64,000 nucleotides of DNA from Corynebacterium glaucum (GCF_030408855.1 NZ_CP047358.1:1798001-1862000), one strand, 5' to 3'. Shown: positions 17,697 through 26,666, numbered from the stretch's first letter. Notes: generated by a model not told the origin, from the sequence alone. Numbers and translations are program-made.

Positions 17697-17972
17697 ATGG
17701 AGCTAAGCGAACGCCTGGGGTTGGACAAGATCGAACTCGTGCAGGAAGACACGGGTTCAAGGTTGCTTTCGCTTATCGACGATCACTTCAACGCCAACCT
17801 CTCCCCCGAAACGCTACTTACCGATTCGGCGCTGTCATCGCTGGATCGGATCGAGCTGGCGATCCGGATCGAGGAGGAGTTCGGAGTGCGCATCGATGAG
17901 CGCGTGTACGACAAATGTGCAACCGTAAGTGAGCTGGCGGAATATCTCGAGGAAAACTCGGAGGAAGCATGA
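17697..17972 (+). CDS. Acyl carrier protein (orphan)
   Basis: A 91-residue acidic, helical ACP. The phosphopantetheine attachment region reads DSALSSLDRIELAIRIEEEFG, a variant of the usual DSLD motif, so the serine of SSLD is the likely site. It overlaps the next gene by 4 nt (ATGA), so translation is coupled. It lies in the general position of acpM in mycobacteria (downstream of aceE), but no fatty-acid synthase gene is adjacent. Confidence 0.85.
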   Translation: MELSERLGLDKIELVQEDTGSRLLSLIDDHFNANLSPETLLTDSALSSLDRIELAIRIEEEFGVRIDERVYDKCATVSELAEYLEENSEEA

Positions 17973-18814
17973 TTTCATATCTGACCGACATGGACGGGGT
18001 GCTGCACCGCGAAGGCAGCGTCATCCCGGGCGCGGAGGAATTCATCGGCACATTGCGCGATGAGGGCATCGAATTCATGGTGCTGACGAACAACTCGATG
18101 CAGACCCCGCGCGACCTCTCCGCGAAGCTGGTGCGCATGGGTCTGCACATTGAGCCGGAGCGGATTTGGACGTCCGCGACCGCGACCGCGCGACTGCTTT
18201 CACAGCAGGCTGGAGCGGCGTCGGCGTACGTGATTGGCGAAGCCGGTCTGACCACCGCGCTGCACGAGGTCGGGTGGATCCTCACCGACGCCGATCCGGA
18301 TTTCGTGGTGCTTGGCGAGACCCGCACCTACTCATTCGAGGCGCTGACCACGGCTTGCAACCTGATTCTTCGAGGCTCCCGATTCATCGCGACGAACCCG
18401 GATATGACGGGCCCGGGACCGAACGGCGTGATCCCGGCGACCGGTTCTGTAGCGGCGATGATCACCGCGGTTACTGGCATGCAGCCGTACTACGTGGGCA
18501 AGCCGAACCCGGTGATGATGCGCACCGCGTTGAACCAGATTGGCGCTCACTCCGAGTACACCGTGATGATCGGCGATCGAATGGACACCGATGTCAAGGC
18601 CGGTCTGGAAGCCGGTATGCGCACGGTGCTGGTGCGCACCGGCATTGCCGACGACGCCGAGATCGCCCGCTACCCCTACCGCCCCACCCTGGTCCTGGAC
18701 TCGGTGGCGGAGCTGATCGATCGCGTGCGCGATCCGTTTGGTGATGGCAGCTACAACGACGACGAAGACGACACCGGAGACGGCGCCCCCGCCGAAATGC
18801 GGAGTGAGAGCTAG
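17969..18814 (+). CDS. HAD-IIA phosphatase (NagD-like)
   Basis: A 281-residue HAD-IIA protein. Motif I is LTDMDGVL, motif II VLTNNS, the cap C2 segment follows, and motifs III/IV are VGKPNP and VMIGDRMDTDV. The last 30 residues are a low-complexity acidic tail (NDDEDDTGDG). NagD-type enzymes dephosphorylate nucleotides or small phosphosugars. It is coupled to the ACP gene (4-nt overlap) and ends 4 nt inside the convergent EEP gene. Confidence 0.9.
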   Translation: MISYLTDMDGVLHREGSVIPGAEEFIGTLRDEGIEFMVLTNNSMQTPRDLSAKLVRMGLHIEPERIWTSATATARLLSQQAGAASAYVIGEAGLTTALHEVGWILTDADPDFVVLGETRTYSFEALTTACNLILRGSRFIATNPDMTGPGPNGVIPATGSVAAMITAVTGMQPYYVGKPNPVMMRTALNQIGAHSEYTVMIGDRMDTDVKAGLEAGMRTVLVRTGIADDAEIARYPYRPTLVLDSVAELIDRVRDPFGDGSYNDDEDDTGDGAPAEMRSES

Positions 18815-20166
18815 CGCTGGAACGATCGGACCTGGTCGGCGATCTTCGCGAGACGCTCGGAACCGAAGAAGTTACCGATCAGATTAATGAGACCGGCGAT
18901 GATGTTGAGCGCGACTGCAATCACCGGGTTGCTCGGTTTGGTGGTCGGCTCAGTGCTTGTCGACGGTTCAGCGCTGGTCGAAGGCTGCGCAGACGACGTT
19001 TCGGTGGCGGTCTCCGTGGCGGACCCCTGAGCAGGTGCCTTGATGGTGAACTTGGCCATCATGCCGCGGTGATCGGAGATCCACGGTGCGCTCGTCGGCA
19101 CGATGAAGGTGTCAGCCGTGCCATCAACCACTGCCTTGGACTTCGAGATCGATTCCTCCGGACCGACAATTGCTGCCTGGTTCAGGGCCAGGCGCTCGTT
19201 CGGCGCGAAGAAGATGTAGTCGATGCGGTCGCGCTCGTCAGCACCTTTTGCCCAGGCCGCTTCCTCGGCGGACTTGTGGCCTTGCTTCGTCGGCCAGGTG
19301 ATGCCCGGGTGGGTCAGTGGGTCCGGGTAGATGGTCCGGTAGGAATCCACGTAGCCGGCGTCGAGAAGCGTTTGCGTCGTCTCCCACTCGCGCGCGACAC
19401 CGTTGCGCTCGAAGGTGTCCTTGGTTTCCTCGGTCCAGTCGAGTGCGGACGCCTCATTGAAGTCGCCGCCGAAGATGACGAAGCGGCCCTTTGCAGCCTC
19501 AGCGTCGGCGTCTGCGATGAGCGCGCGAGCCGAGTCCGGGCGACGAGATTCGAGGTTGATCTGCTTCAGCGTGGCTTCATCCGTGACCGGCGCATCCAGC
19601 GGATCCCAGGTGCGGTAGTTGTCCGGCCAGCCGTCGCCGAGCGCCTCGCCCGCGTAACCGCGCGGCCAGTAGTTCGCGTACGCGCGGTACTCAAGGTGGC
19701 CGCTATAGACGGTGACCACGTCATCGCCGACCTTGACAGTGGCCTTCGCCCACCGCGGGTTTCCAGCGTGATCCTTGATCACGCCGGTCTCCACGAAGTC
19801 ATAGCGGGAAATGACGGAGACGCTTCCGCCGGTGACGTGGGCGTTGAAGCCCAGCTCGTCGGCAATCGGCTCAGCAGCGTCGCCGGTCTCCTGGAAGAAG
19901 ACGATGTCAGCGCCGAGTTCTTCGATGATCGCCGCGGTGTCTGCATAGCCCTTGCCGTCTGGCACGAAGCTCGCACCACCCCAGAGGTTCAGCGAAAGGA
20001 TGTTGAGTTCGATGTCGGTAGTGGTGTCGGTGGTCGAATTGGAGTTCTCATCCGCAGAAGCGGACGGAGCAATGGACTGTGGAACGAAGATGAGTAGAGC
20101 CGCGAACAGCACGGCGGCCACAACAGTCGCGAAAGTCCTGATGCGGATACGGGTACCGGTGAGCAT
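18811..20166 (-). CDS. Secreted endonuclease/exonuclease/phosphatase-family protein
   Basis: A 451-residue EEP-fold protein. The signal peptide is followed by a Thr/Ser-rich stretch, then the EEP domain: LNILSLNLWGG, IVFFQETGD (catalytic Glu), GGDFNEASALDW, DRIDYIFF, and SDHRGMMAKF (catalytic His). The last about 60 residues are a Thr/Ser/Pro-rich spacer and a hydrophobic segment (VIAVALNIIAGLINLIGNFF). Family members cut nucleic acids, phosphodiesters or sphingomyelin. Start ATG 20166 has GGGAGG upstream. Confidence 0.88.
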   Translation of the reverse strand: MLTGTRIRIRTFATVVAAVLFAALLIFVPQSIAPSASADENSNSTTDTTTDIELNILSLNLWGGASFVPDGKGYADTAAIIEELGADIVFFQETGDAAEPIADELGFNAHVTGGSVSVISRYDFVETGVIKDHAGNPRWAKATVKVGDDVVTVYSGHLEYRAYANYWPRGYAGEALGDGWPDNYRTWDPLDAPVTDEATLKQINLESRRPDSARALIADADAEAAKGRFVIFGGDFNEASALDWTEETKDTFERNGVAREWETTQTLLDAGYVDSYRTIYPDPLTHPGITWPTKQGHKSAEEAAWAKGADERDRIDYIFFAPNERLALNQAAIVGPEESISKSKAVVDGTADTFIVPTSAPWISDHRGMMAKFTIKAPAQGSATETATETSSAQPSTSAEPSTSTEPTTKPSNPVIAVALNIIAGLINLIGNFFGSERLAKIADQVRSFQR

Positions 20167-20307
20167 TGATGGTTCCTCCCCCATGAGGTGCCAAGTAGCG
20201 TGACGACGCCCAACGTGGCGCCGCACCCGCAGAGTATCAGCCTTTTCTTACCTTCGCCCAAGGTGATTCGTCGATTGCTTATCGACGAACTCCGTGATCA
20301 ACGCAGA

Positions 20308-20346
20308 AATCCCGCGGACCTCCATATAAGAGGTATCCGCGGGATT
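20308..20346 (-). terminator. Terminator hairpin of the gabD-like gene
   Basis: AATCCCGCGGA pairs perfectly with TCCGCGGGATT, and an inner CCTC/GAGG extends the stem. It lies 30 bp after the aldehyde dehydrogenase stop on the minus strand, with ATTTC following. An exact GCTTATCGACG word lies at 20277-20287, just past it. Confidence 0.8.
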
Positions 20347-20375
20347 CAACGGATTAGCCCGGAGGCGTCCCCGAA

Positions 20376-21761
20376 CTAGTCCGCCACGAAGTAGCGCTGG
20401 ACGTTCACGAACTCGTCCATGCCCAGCGGGCCGAGCTCGCGGCCCATGCCGGAGTTCTTCACGCCACCGAACGGCAGCTCGGCGCCGCGCGCCTGCGGAA
20501 TGTTCACGTGAATCATGCCGGTGTCGATGCGGTTCGCCACCTTCTTGGCGCGCTCCTCATCTTCCGACATCACGGCGCCGCCGAGGCCGTACAACGAGTC
20601 GTTGGCCAGCTCAATCGCCTCTTCTTCGGAGGACGCCTTCCACACGGTCACCACCGGGCCGAAGAACTCCTCGTAGAAGGAATCGGAGCCAACCGGGATG
20701 CCGGTCATCACGGCCGGGGAGAAGTACGCACCCTCGGCATCCAGCTCGCCACCGGTGTGCAGCGTCGCGCCGGCATCGACAGCCAGCTTGACCTGCTGAG
20801 CCAACTTCTCAGCCGCATCGCGCGACGAAAGCGGGAAGTACTCGTTTTCGCCTGCTTCTCCGGGATTGAGTGGGTCGCCCTTGACGTAGCCGTCGGCAAG
20901 CGAAATAAGCTCCTGCACGAACTCATCGTGAATGTCTTCCATGACGATGATGCGCTTGTTGGAAGTGCAAGCCTGGCCGGTGTTGCTGATGCGCTTCTTC
21001 CACGCGGTTTGCGCGGCTTCCTTGACGTCGGAGGCGTCGAGGACCACGTACGCGTCGGTGCCGCCGAGCTCCAGCACGCACTTCTTCAGCGCCTGGCCGG
21101 CCTGCGAAGCGATCTGGCGACCGGCACGCTCGGAACCGGTAAGCGAGACGCCCTGGACGCGGGAGTCCTCGATCAGCGTCGCGATCTGGTCGTGCGAGGC
21201 GTAAAGGTTGGTAAACGCACCCTTCGGGAAGCCGGCCTCCTCGAGGATGTCCTGGATCTGCTGCGAGGAGCGCGGGCAGATCTCAGCGTGCTTGACCATC
21301 ACGGTGTTGCCGGCCATCAGCGCCGGCGCCGCGAAGCGCGCGACCTGGTAATACGGGAAGTTCCACGGCATGATGCCCACGATCACGCCGAGCGGCACCT
21401 TGCGCAGAATGGCGGTACCGTTCTGATTGTTCGGGATCTCCTGATCGGCGCCGAACTCCGCGCCGTGGTCGGCGTAGTAGTTGAAAATCTCGACGACGTC
21501 GTCGACCTCGCCGTCGCCTTCCTTGATGGACTTGCCCATCTCCTCAGCGATGATGCGGGTCAGCGCGTCGCGGCGCTCGTCGAAAATCTGCGCGGCCTTG
21601 CGCAGCTTCTCCGCACGGTCGTCGTAGCTAAGCTCGCGCCACTCTTTGAACGCGTCGTGCGCGGAGGCGAGGACGGATTCAAGGTCGTCGCCCGAGATGA
21701 AATCGAACGTCTCAATAACAGTGTTTGTCTTCGGGTTTTGTACTCGATAGGGATTAGACAT
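20376..21761 (-). CDS. gabD: NAD(P)-dependent succinate-semialdehyde dehydrogenase
   Basis: A 461-residue aldehyde dehydrogenase. The catalytic cysteine is in NTGQACTSNKR, the general-base glutamate in CVLELGGTDAYVVLD, and MPWNFPYYQ is the family N-terminal signature. The short N-terminus and overall pattern fit the GabD1-type succinate-semialdehyde dehydrogenases of actinobacteria, which feed GABA carbon into the TCA cycle. Start ATG 21761 lies within the 3' end of the upstream gene (8-nt overlap), so translation is probably coupled. Confidence 0.85.
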   Translation of the reverse strand: MSNPYRVQNPKTNTVIETFDFISGDDLESVLASAHDAFKEWRELSYDDRAEKLRKAAQIFDERRDALTRIIAEEMGKSIKEGDGEVDDVVEIFNYYADHGAEFGADQEIPNNQNGTAILRKVPLGVIVGIMPWNFPYYQVARFAAPALMAGNTVMVKHAEICPRSSQQIQDILEEAGFPKGAFTNLYASHDQIATLIEDSRVQGVSLTGSERAGRQIASQAGQALKKCVLELGGTDAYVVLDASDVKEAAQTAWKKRISNTGQACTSNKRIIVMEDIHDEFVQELISLADGYVKGDPLNPGEAGENEYFPLSSRDAAEKLAQQVKLAVDAGATLHTGGELDAEGAYFSPAVMTGIPVGSDSFYEEFFGPVVTVWKASSEEEAIELANDSLYGLGGAVMSEDEERAKKVANRIDTGMIHVNIPQARGAELPFGGVKNSGMGRELGPLGMDEFVNVQRYFVAD

Positions 21762-22173
21762 GGGCGCCAGCGTACGCTCGGCGCTCAATCTGTGCCATGA
21801 ACCCTTCCTCCTCTGCGAGCGCCTGCAGCTCAGCCTCGAAATCGGCGAGCGCATCGCGCGGCGCATTCAGGTTCTCGCGGCAGGAGTAGGAGCCATTCGC
21901 CTGGCGACGCCACCGCGTGAACCACACCTCACCCGCCTCGTTCGACTCAGGCAGCAGGAGCAAAAGCTTTTCGACGGCCCTCCGAACCCGCTTATCCATC
22001 CCCTCAATGATCAAGGTGGTGCGCTCTGTCGCGGGCGCTGCGGTTGCGGGCTGCGCGAGCGCGGACTGTCCGAGCGCGAAGAAGTCGTAATATTCCTGCG
22101 GCGCGGTTTGGTGTGCGGCCTGGCGTCCGGTTGCAGAGGTGTATTCACGTGCGGCAACGAGCGTGGTGGTCAT
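21754..22173 (-). CDS. Unknown protein coupled to the aldehyde dehydrogenase
   Basis: A 139-residue protein with an Ala/Gln/Thr-rich N-terminus (to about 50) and a more structured C-terminal part with KRVRRAVEKLLLLLPES, WFTRWRRQANGSYSCREN and ADFEAELQALAEEE. No membrane segment or known family. It overlaps the dehydrogenase start by 8 nt. GGAAGGG lies upstream of the ATG. Confidence 0.65.
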   Translation of the reverse strand: MTTTLVAAREYTSATGRQAAHQTAPQEYYDFFALGQSALAQPATAAPATERTTLIIEGMDKRVRRAVEKLLLLLPESNEAGEVWFTRWRRQANGSYSCRENLNAPRDALADFEAELQALAEEEGFMAQIERRAYAGAHV

Positions 22174-22553
22174 GGCTGGGGACCCTTCCGTGTTTGTTCG
22201 CGGTCATCCCGCGTTTTCGGCGGCGCACAGTGCCGGTGGCGAAGCGGTGACTACTTCCGCTTCCCCATCGACACAGTGCGAGACGAGAGGTTCGTCTTCC
22301 CCAACGGCCTCTAAAGTATCGCTGGACACCTTCGATCTCTGTTGATCTCTCCGGCATCTCTGGTCGTCGAGCCGATCATGCGTCACACGAGCCACCCCGG
22401 CAACCCTCAACCCGAGCTTGATCCCCCTATTCGCTCTAGTTAAAGTAGAGCTTTAGACATCTTGGTTTTAGAGGGCTGGACCCCGTTAACCGGATGTTTC
22501 ATTGTCTTCCGTTTGAGGTCTCGACCTCCATCCCGAAATGAGGATCACTCCCC
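22174..22553 (+). other. 380-bp intergenic region with a probable promoter
   Basis: Divergent spacer between the 139-residue gene (minus) and the membrane protein (plus). A candidate plus-strand promoter is TTGATC (22418-22423) and TAAAGT (22441-22446), 17 bp apart, giving a leader of about 100 nt. Several short frames cross the region but have no ribosome site or homology that I can recognise. Confidence 0.45.
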
Positions 22554-23441
22554 ATGTCCAGCGTTTACCAAGGCCCCGGCCAAAACTCCCAGTTTCCTCA
22601 GGGTCCGAACTACCCAGTTGATCCGATGGCTGCAGGACCCGCTCCCGCCCCCGTCGCGAAAGAGAAGAACACCATCGGCCTCGTAGCACTAGTTTGTGCG
22701 GTCATCGGGTTCATTTTCGCCTGCGTCCCCGGAGCGCTGATCATCGGGTGGATCCTGCTTCCGATTGCATTCATCCTTTCCCTCGTTGGGCTCTTCGCGC
22801 GCGGCAAGAAGAAAGGCATGGCTCTCGCAGCACTGATCCTTTCGATCGTAGGCACCCTGGTTGGATTCATTGTGTTCTTCACCGTTATCGGTAACGCGGT
22901 CGACGAGTCGTTCAACGCCGAGCCGACTATCGCACCCGCTGACCCGGCAAACCAACTCTCAGATCAACCCGCTTCGGACGCAGACAAGAACAACGATGCA
23001 GCTGGCGGCGCTGGCGATTCTCGCGAGAACCCACTTCCACTAGGTACTGCAATTTCGGGCAGCGACTGGACCGCGACCGTTAACGGTGTCGACCTCGATG
23101 CCACCGAAGCCGTTATAGCAGCGAACCCGTTCAACGATGCGCCTGGCGAGGGTCAGAAGTACATTTTGGCGGACGTGACGTTGACTTACACGGGCGACGA
23201 TCCACAGGGCTCCACCCCTTGGGCTTCAATCGACTATGTCACTGTCGACGGCACTACGGTAAGCCGCGGCGACAACCTTGCCGTAGCTCCGAATTCGTTA
23301 GACACCCTTACCACCCTCTACGGTGGCGGCAGCGTCAGCGGCAACATCGCGCTCCTGGTGCCGGCTGATACTGCGGACCAGGGTGTCCTGGCTGTGGAGC
23401 CCGACATGTTCACGAAGAAGAAGTTCGTCGCTGTTAAGTAG
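22554..23441 (+). CDS. Membrane-anchored DUF4190/DUF4352-like protein
   Basis: A 295-residue protein. A Gln/Pro-rich cytoplasmic N-terminus leads to three closely spaced hydrophobic segments (about 40-62, 64-82, 86-110), then an Asp/Asn/Ala linker and an extracytoplasmic beta domain (AISGSDWTATVNGVDLDATEAV, YILADVTLTYTGDDP) of DUF4352-like pattern. Related in plan to the lipoprotein at 7453. GAGGAT lies upstream of the ATG. A clear terminator follows. Confidence 0.78.
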   Translation: MSSVYQGPGQNSQFPQGPNYPVDPMAAGPAPAPVAKEKNTIGLVALVCAVIGFIFACVPGALIIGWILLPIAFILSLVGLFARGKKKGMALAALILSIVGTLVGFIVFFTVIGNAVDESFNAEPTIAPADPANQLSDQPASDADKNNDAAGGAGDSRENPLPLGTAISGSDWTATVNGVDLDATEAVIAANPFNDAPGEGQKYILADVTLTYTGDDPQGSTPWASIDYVTVDGTTVSRGDNLAVAPNSLDTLTTLYGGGSVSGNIALLVPADTADQGVLAVEPDMFTKKKFVAVK

Positions 23442-23457
23442 CACGACTTCGGATTTG

Positions 23458-23485
23458 GCCTGCGGTACTTACCCGCAGGCTTTTT
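23458..23485 (+). terminator. Rho-independent terminator
   Basis: GCCTGCGG and CCGCAGGC (8 bp), 7-nt loop, then TTTTT. It lies 17 bp after the stop of the DUF4190/4352-like gene. Confidence 0.92.
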
Positions 23486-23535
23486 CTCTTTCTGCTCACG
23501 TATGGGTCACCGGATAACCATTGACTGATTCGGCT

Positions 23536-23652
23536 TTGTAGAGGGGTCGGCACATTGCCCGATTTCGACCTGGGGTTTTGCAGCTCGATTTACGGACTCT
23601 TCTACAACGGTTGTAGACGGGTCGGTGCATAACCAGGCAACCTTGCAGTCCG
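23536..23652. repeat. Degenerate tandem repeat with internal palindrome
   Basis: TTGTAGA-N-GGGTCGG-NN-CAT-NN-CC occurs at 23536 and again at 23611 (75 bp apart), and TTGCAG recurs at 23578 and 23643. Between them TCTACAACGGTTGTAGA (23601-23617) is an 8+1+8 palindrome. Unit 1 thus begins TTGTAGA and ends TCTACAA, like terminal inverted repeats. It lies in non-coding DNA between convergent genes and looks like an intergenic repeat element. Confidence 0.65.
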
Positions 23653-23717
23653 AGGTTTGGGCGAGGTGCCGCTAAATTTGGGCGGACTGTTACTGGGGAG
23701 GCTCGCGAAGCTGTGAG

Positions 23718-24635
23718 CTAGAGCAGGCGAACGGCGACTACGCCCGCGAAGATGAGCACGAGGCCGAGTAAACGCGCTCCGTCGATACGCGTCTTCGTGG
23801 CACCGAACGCGCCGACGGACTCCATCAGCTGGCCACCCGCAATGTTGCCGGCGTTGAACGCGATCACCGTGGTAGCGGTACCGAGGATCGGAGCCAGCGT
23901 CGCGCCGGCGATCACAAACATCGCGCCGACGAAGCCGCCGAGCCACATCCACCAGGGTCCCGCAGTGGGTTGCGTGACAAGCTGCCGCGGGCTCGACACC
24001 AACACCGTAATTAAAAGCAGCACCGCGCCGACGGCAAGGTTGATCTCGGACGCGTGCAACGACGAGCCTGCGATCGTCCCCATGTACCCGTTCACCGCGG
24101 TCTGCATCGCGGAACCCATGCCAACCCCAACGCCAATCAAGCGGTAGAGCCACACCTCTGGCCCAGACACCGGCGACGACGTCATCGCAGGCGAACGACC
24201 GACGCGCATCACCAGAGCGATGCCGATCAAAACCACCGCTGCACCGCACAGACGCAGCAAACTCACGTCGACCTGCTTCGCGCGGAAGAGACCGAACTGG
24301 TCGATGGCCAGGCCCATCACCACCTGCCCCAGAATCGGCAGGACAACGGTCTGCACCGGACCGAGCTTGGGAAACAGCAGGATGTTGCCAATCACAAAAG
24401 CCACACCGAACAGACCACCGAGCCAACCCCACCACGGCGGTGAGTCACTGAACTGTGGAAGCGGGTTGCCTTGCAAAACCAGCGTCGCCAAGCAAGCGAT
24501 CGTCAGCGCGATAGAAAAAGAGATCAGCGCAGAAACGATCGGGCGGTTGCCAACCGACAGGCGCAGGCGCGCGTTGGCTGCGGTCTGCACGGGCACAATC
24601 GCGCCGACGAACACCGCAATGGGCAGGTAAAGCAT
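23718..24635 (-). CDS. DMT-superfamily transporter (YdcZ/DUF606 type)
   Basis: A 305-residue protein with ten hydrophobic segments arranged as two similar five-helix halves (compare PWWGWLGGLFGVAFVIGNILLFPKLG with PWWMWLGGFVGAMFVIAGATLAPILG). This internal duplication is the mark of the fused DUF606/YdcZ family of the drug/metabolite transporter superfamily. Substrate unknown. It lies 9 nt downstream of the TRIC-like gene. Confidence 0.85.
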   Translation of the reverse strand: MLYLPIAVFVGAIVPVQTAANARLRLSVGNRPIVSALISFSIALTIACLATLVLQGNPLPQFSDSPPWWGWLGGLFGVAFVIGNILLFPKLGPVQTVVLPILGQVVMGLAIDQFGLFRAKQVDVSLLRLCGAAVVLIGIALVMRVGRSPAMTSSPVSGPEVWLYRLIGVGVGMGSAMQTAVNGYMGTIAGSSLHASEINLAVGAVLLLITVLVSSPRQLVTQPTAGPWWMWLGGFVGAMFVIAGATLAPILGTATTVIAFNAGNIAGGQLMESVGAFGATKTRIDGARLLGLVLIFAGVVAVRLL

Positions 24636-24644
24636 GGTCTTAAC

Positions 24645-25460
24645 TTACGCCTTCGCCTCGGTGCGCTCTTTCACCTCATTGCGCAACAACACACGCAGCG
24701 CCGCAACAAGCTGTGCATCAGAGGCAGCGTCAAGCGCCGCGACCACCTCGCCGGCGGCCTCTTCCGCCCCGTCGAAATCACTCTCCAACCCGAGGGCGTC
24801 GGCAAGCTTCTCTTCCAGCGGGCGCTCGGTACGCTTCGCATCCAACGCGGTGATGTAGCGCCCGCCGAAGTTCAGCGCCACAGCCAAGATCGGCGCGATC
24901 ACCGCCGCCACCAGCATGCCGCCGTAGAGCATGCCGAAGTGGTTGAACACCAGCATCACCACGCTGGCCGCGATCGCGGGTAGGACGTACATCTTCTGCT
25001 CCGTGAACAGCGACGGAATCCGCCGCAGCACCACGTCACGCACCAGCGTGCCGCCAATCGCGGTGATAATCGCCAGGATCACGCACGGCACCCAGTTCAG
25101 CCCGTTAGCCAGCGCTTTCAGGGTTCCGCCGACGGCCCACACCCCGATCGTGGTCAAGTCGGCATAGAACCTAAACGTCTCCCACGCCTTGCCTCTGAGG
25201 TCCACAAGGTACGCGAACAACGCTCCCGCGGTGGCGGTGATGATGTAGCCGGGGTGGGTAAGTGCGGCGGCCGGGCCGTCGTTAAGTACTGCGTCCCTGA
25301 TCAGCCCTCCTGAAAGGGAAGAGATCAGGGCGACGAACGCGAACCCGATGATGTCAAAGTTCATCCGCTTGGCAATCGTGCCGCCGATGGTGGCCGCGAG
25401 CCCCACGCCGGTGTATTCCAGCACGAAGAACAATGTCTGCACGTTTTCGGACAATTCCAT
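24645..25460 (-). CDS. TRIC/UPF0126 cation channel-like membrane protein
   Basis: A 271-residue protein with about seven hydrophobic segments in two repeated halves, each with the diagnostic glycine motif followed by RD (SGGLIRDAVL and GGTLVRDVVLRRIP). Bacterial members of UPF0126 form trimeric cation channels related to eukaryotic TRIC. An acidic, Ala/Glu-rich cytoplasmic tail of about 55 residues (after 215) is longer than in most members. Confidence 0.88.
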   Translation of the reverse strand: MELSENVQTLFFVLEYTGVGLAATIGGTIAKRMNFDIIGFAFVALISSLSGGLIRDAVLNDGPAAALTHPGYIITATAGALFAYLVDLRGKAWETFRFYADLTTIGVWAVGGTLKALANGLNWVPCVILAIITAIGGTLVRDVVLRRIPSLFTEQKMYVLPAIAASVVMLVFNHFGMLYGGMLVAAVIAPILAVALNFGGRYITALDAKRTERPLEEKLADALGLESDFDGAEEAAGEVVAALDAASDAQLVAALRVLLRNEVKERTEAKA

Positions 25461-25482
25461 TGCCCGGATGCTAGTCGCGCAG

Positions 25483-26289
25483 CTAGCGCAACGCCTCCCA
25501 GATCGCCGTGTTCGTTTCCTGCCACAGCGGCTTCGCCCAGTCGCCGAACTCGCGGTCCGTCAGCGCCACCATCGCCTGCCCATCAGCCACCCACAGGTAC
25601 GTGCCCGCCATGCCGAAGTGGCCGCAGGTCTCCGGCGGCATCCCGTCGCCGGTCCAGTGCGGCGATTTCTCGCCCTTCAGCTCAAAGCCCAGGCCCCAGG
25701 GACACGGTTTTTGCATCCCGTAACCAGGCACAACGCCGCGCAGGTCGCCGAACTGGTTCGTCCGCGCCTCGCGCACGGTCTGCGCACTCAGCAGGGTCGG
25801 TTCCAGCACCTCTTGCGCAAAGCGGAGCAAATCACTTAACGACGCCTCCGTCCCATGCCCAGCACTTCCCACCAGCCGAGTCGAATCCATTTGCAAGGGG
25901 GCGAAGACCCCCTCTGCCAGGTAGTCCGGGAAGGCGATGCCGGTGGTCTCCTCGACAAACTCGGCGAGGATCTCGTAACCGGCGGAGGAGTAGATGCGCC
26001 GCTCCCCCACCGGCTTTTGGGGTTCGCGCGAGTCAAAGCCGACGCCCGAGGCGTGCGCCAGGAGGTGGCGAACGGTGGCTCCTTCGGGGGCGTTGGACGG
26101 GGCGTCGTCAAGCTCAAAAGCTCCCTCCTCGACGGCCATGAGCACACCGTATGCCGAGAGAAGCTTGGTCACACTCGCCAGCTCGAAGACACGGTCCGGG
26201 TCGCCGAAAGTCGCTTCATGCTTGCCGACGAGTCCCGCCGCCACGTTGTCGACCGGCCATTTTGCAAGGTGCTGTTCGAGGATCTCCAC
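25483..26289 (-). CDS. Serine beta-lactamase-like hydrolase
   Basis: A 268-residue class C beta-lactamase/penicillin-binding-like protein. The SxxK motif is SVTK (S39, K42), the second motif is YSSAGY (about 100) and the third region is GHFGMAGTYLWV. No signal peptide is visible, so it probably acts in the cytoplasm, as many esterase/peptidase members do. Substrate unknown. It ends 22 nt upstream of the TRIC-like gene. Confidence 0.85.
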   Translation of the reverse strand: MEILEQHLAKWPVDNVAAGLVGKHEATFGDPDRVFELASVTKLLSAYGVLMAVEEGAFELDDAPSNAPEGATVRHLLAHASGVGFDSREPQKPVGERRIYSSAGYEILAEFVEETTGIAFPDYLAEGVFAPLQMDSTRLVGSAGHGTEASLSDLLRFAQEVLEPTLLSAQTVREARTNQFGDLRGVVPGYGMQKPCPWGLGFELKGEKSPHWTGDGMPPETCGHFGMAGTYLWVADGQAMVALTDREFGDWAKPLWQETNTAIWEALR

Positions 26290-26336
26290 GCGCCCGATCC
26301 TAGCTATCGCGTCGTTGGCTCATCGACCTAGTTGAC

Positions 26337-26570
26337 TTAGATATCCGGCGTGCCAGGCGTGTCAGGCGCGCCGGGAGCATCGCGGCGCAGCCGCTGCCAG
26401 CGCCGCGTGAGCCACCACGTCAACAGCACAAGCAAACCTGCGAACAACCCCGGCCAGATCGCAGGCTCGGGGCTGAACAGGTTCAGCACCGCCTGGATCA
26501 CGGCGAGGAACGCGAAGAACCCGAGAAAGCCGATGAAGGCCTGGTAGGTGAGGTCGGTGCGCTGGTTCAC
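26337..26570 (-). CDS. Small membrane protein, two helices
   Basis: A 77-residue protein with two hydrophobic segments (about 10-30 and 38-55), a basic stretch (RRWQRLRR) and a Pro/Gly/Asp tail. No family recognised. It is upstream of the serine hydrolase gene on the same strand. Confidence 0.6.
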   Translation of the reverse strand: MNQRTDLTYQAFIGFLGFFAFLAVIQAVLNLFSPEPAIWPGLFAGLLVLLTWWLTRRWQRLRRDAPGAPDTPGTPDI

Positions 26571-26666
26571 GCTGGCAGTCTAACCCGTGCTCGGCCACGG
26601 CGTTCGGCCACGGCGATTTAGCACCGCGCACCGCCGCGGCAACACCTACCTGCAACAATGGGGCCC

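Noticed and set aside
20508..21800. A 430-codon plus-strand frame opposite gabD
   Set aside because: Shadow frame of a clear aldehyde dehydrogenase.
23602..24435. A 277-codon minus-strand frame overlapping the DMT transporter
   Set aside because: Arg/Ala-rich frame shift image of the transporter; the frame with ten helices and internal repeats is the real one.
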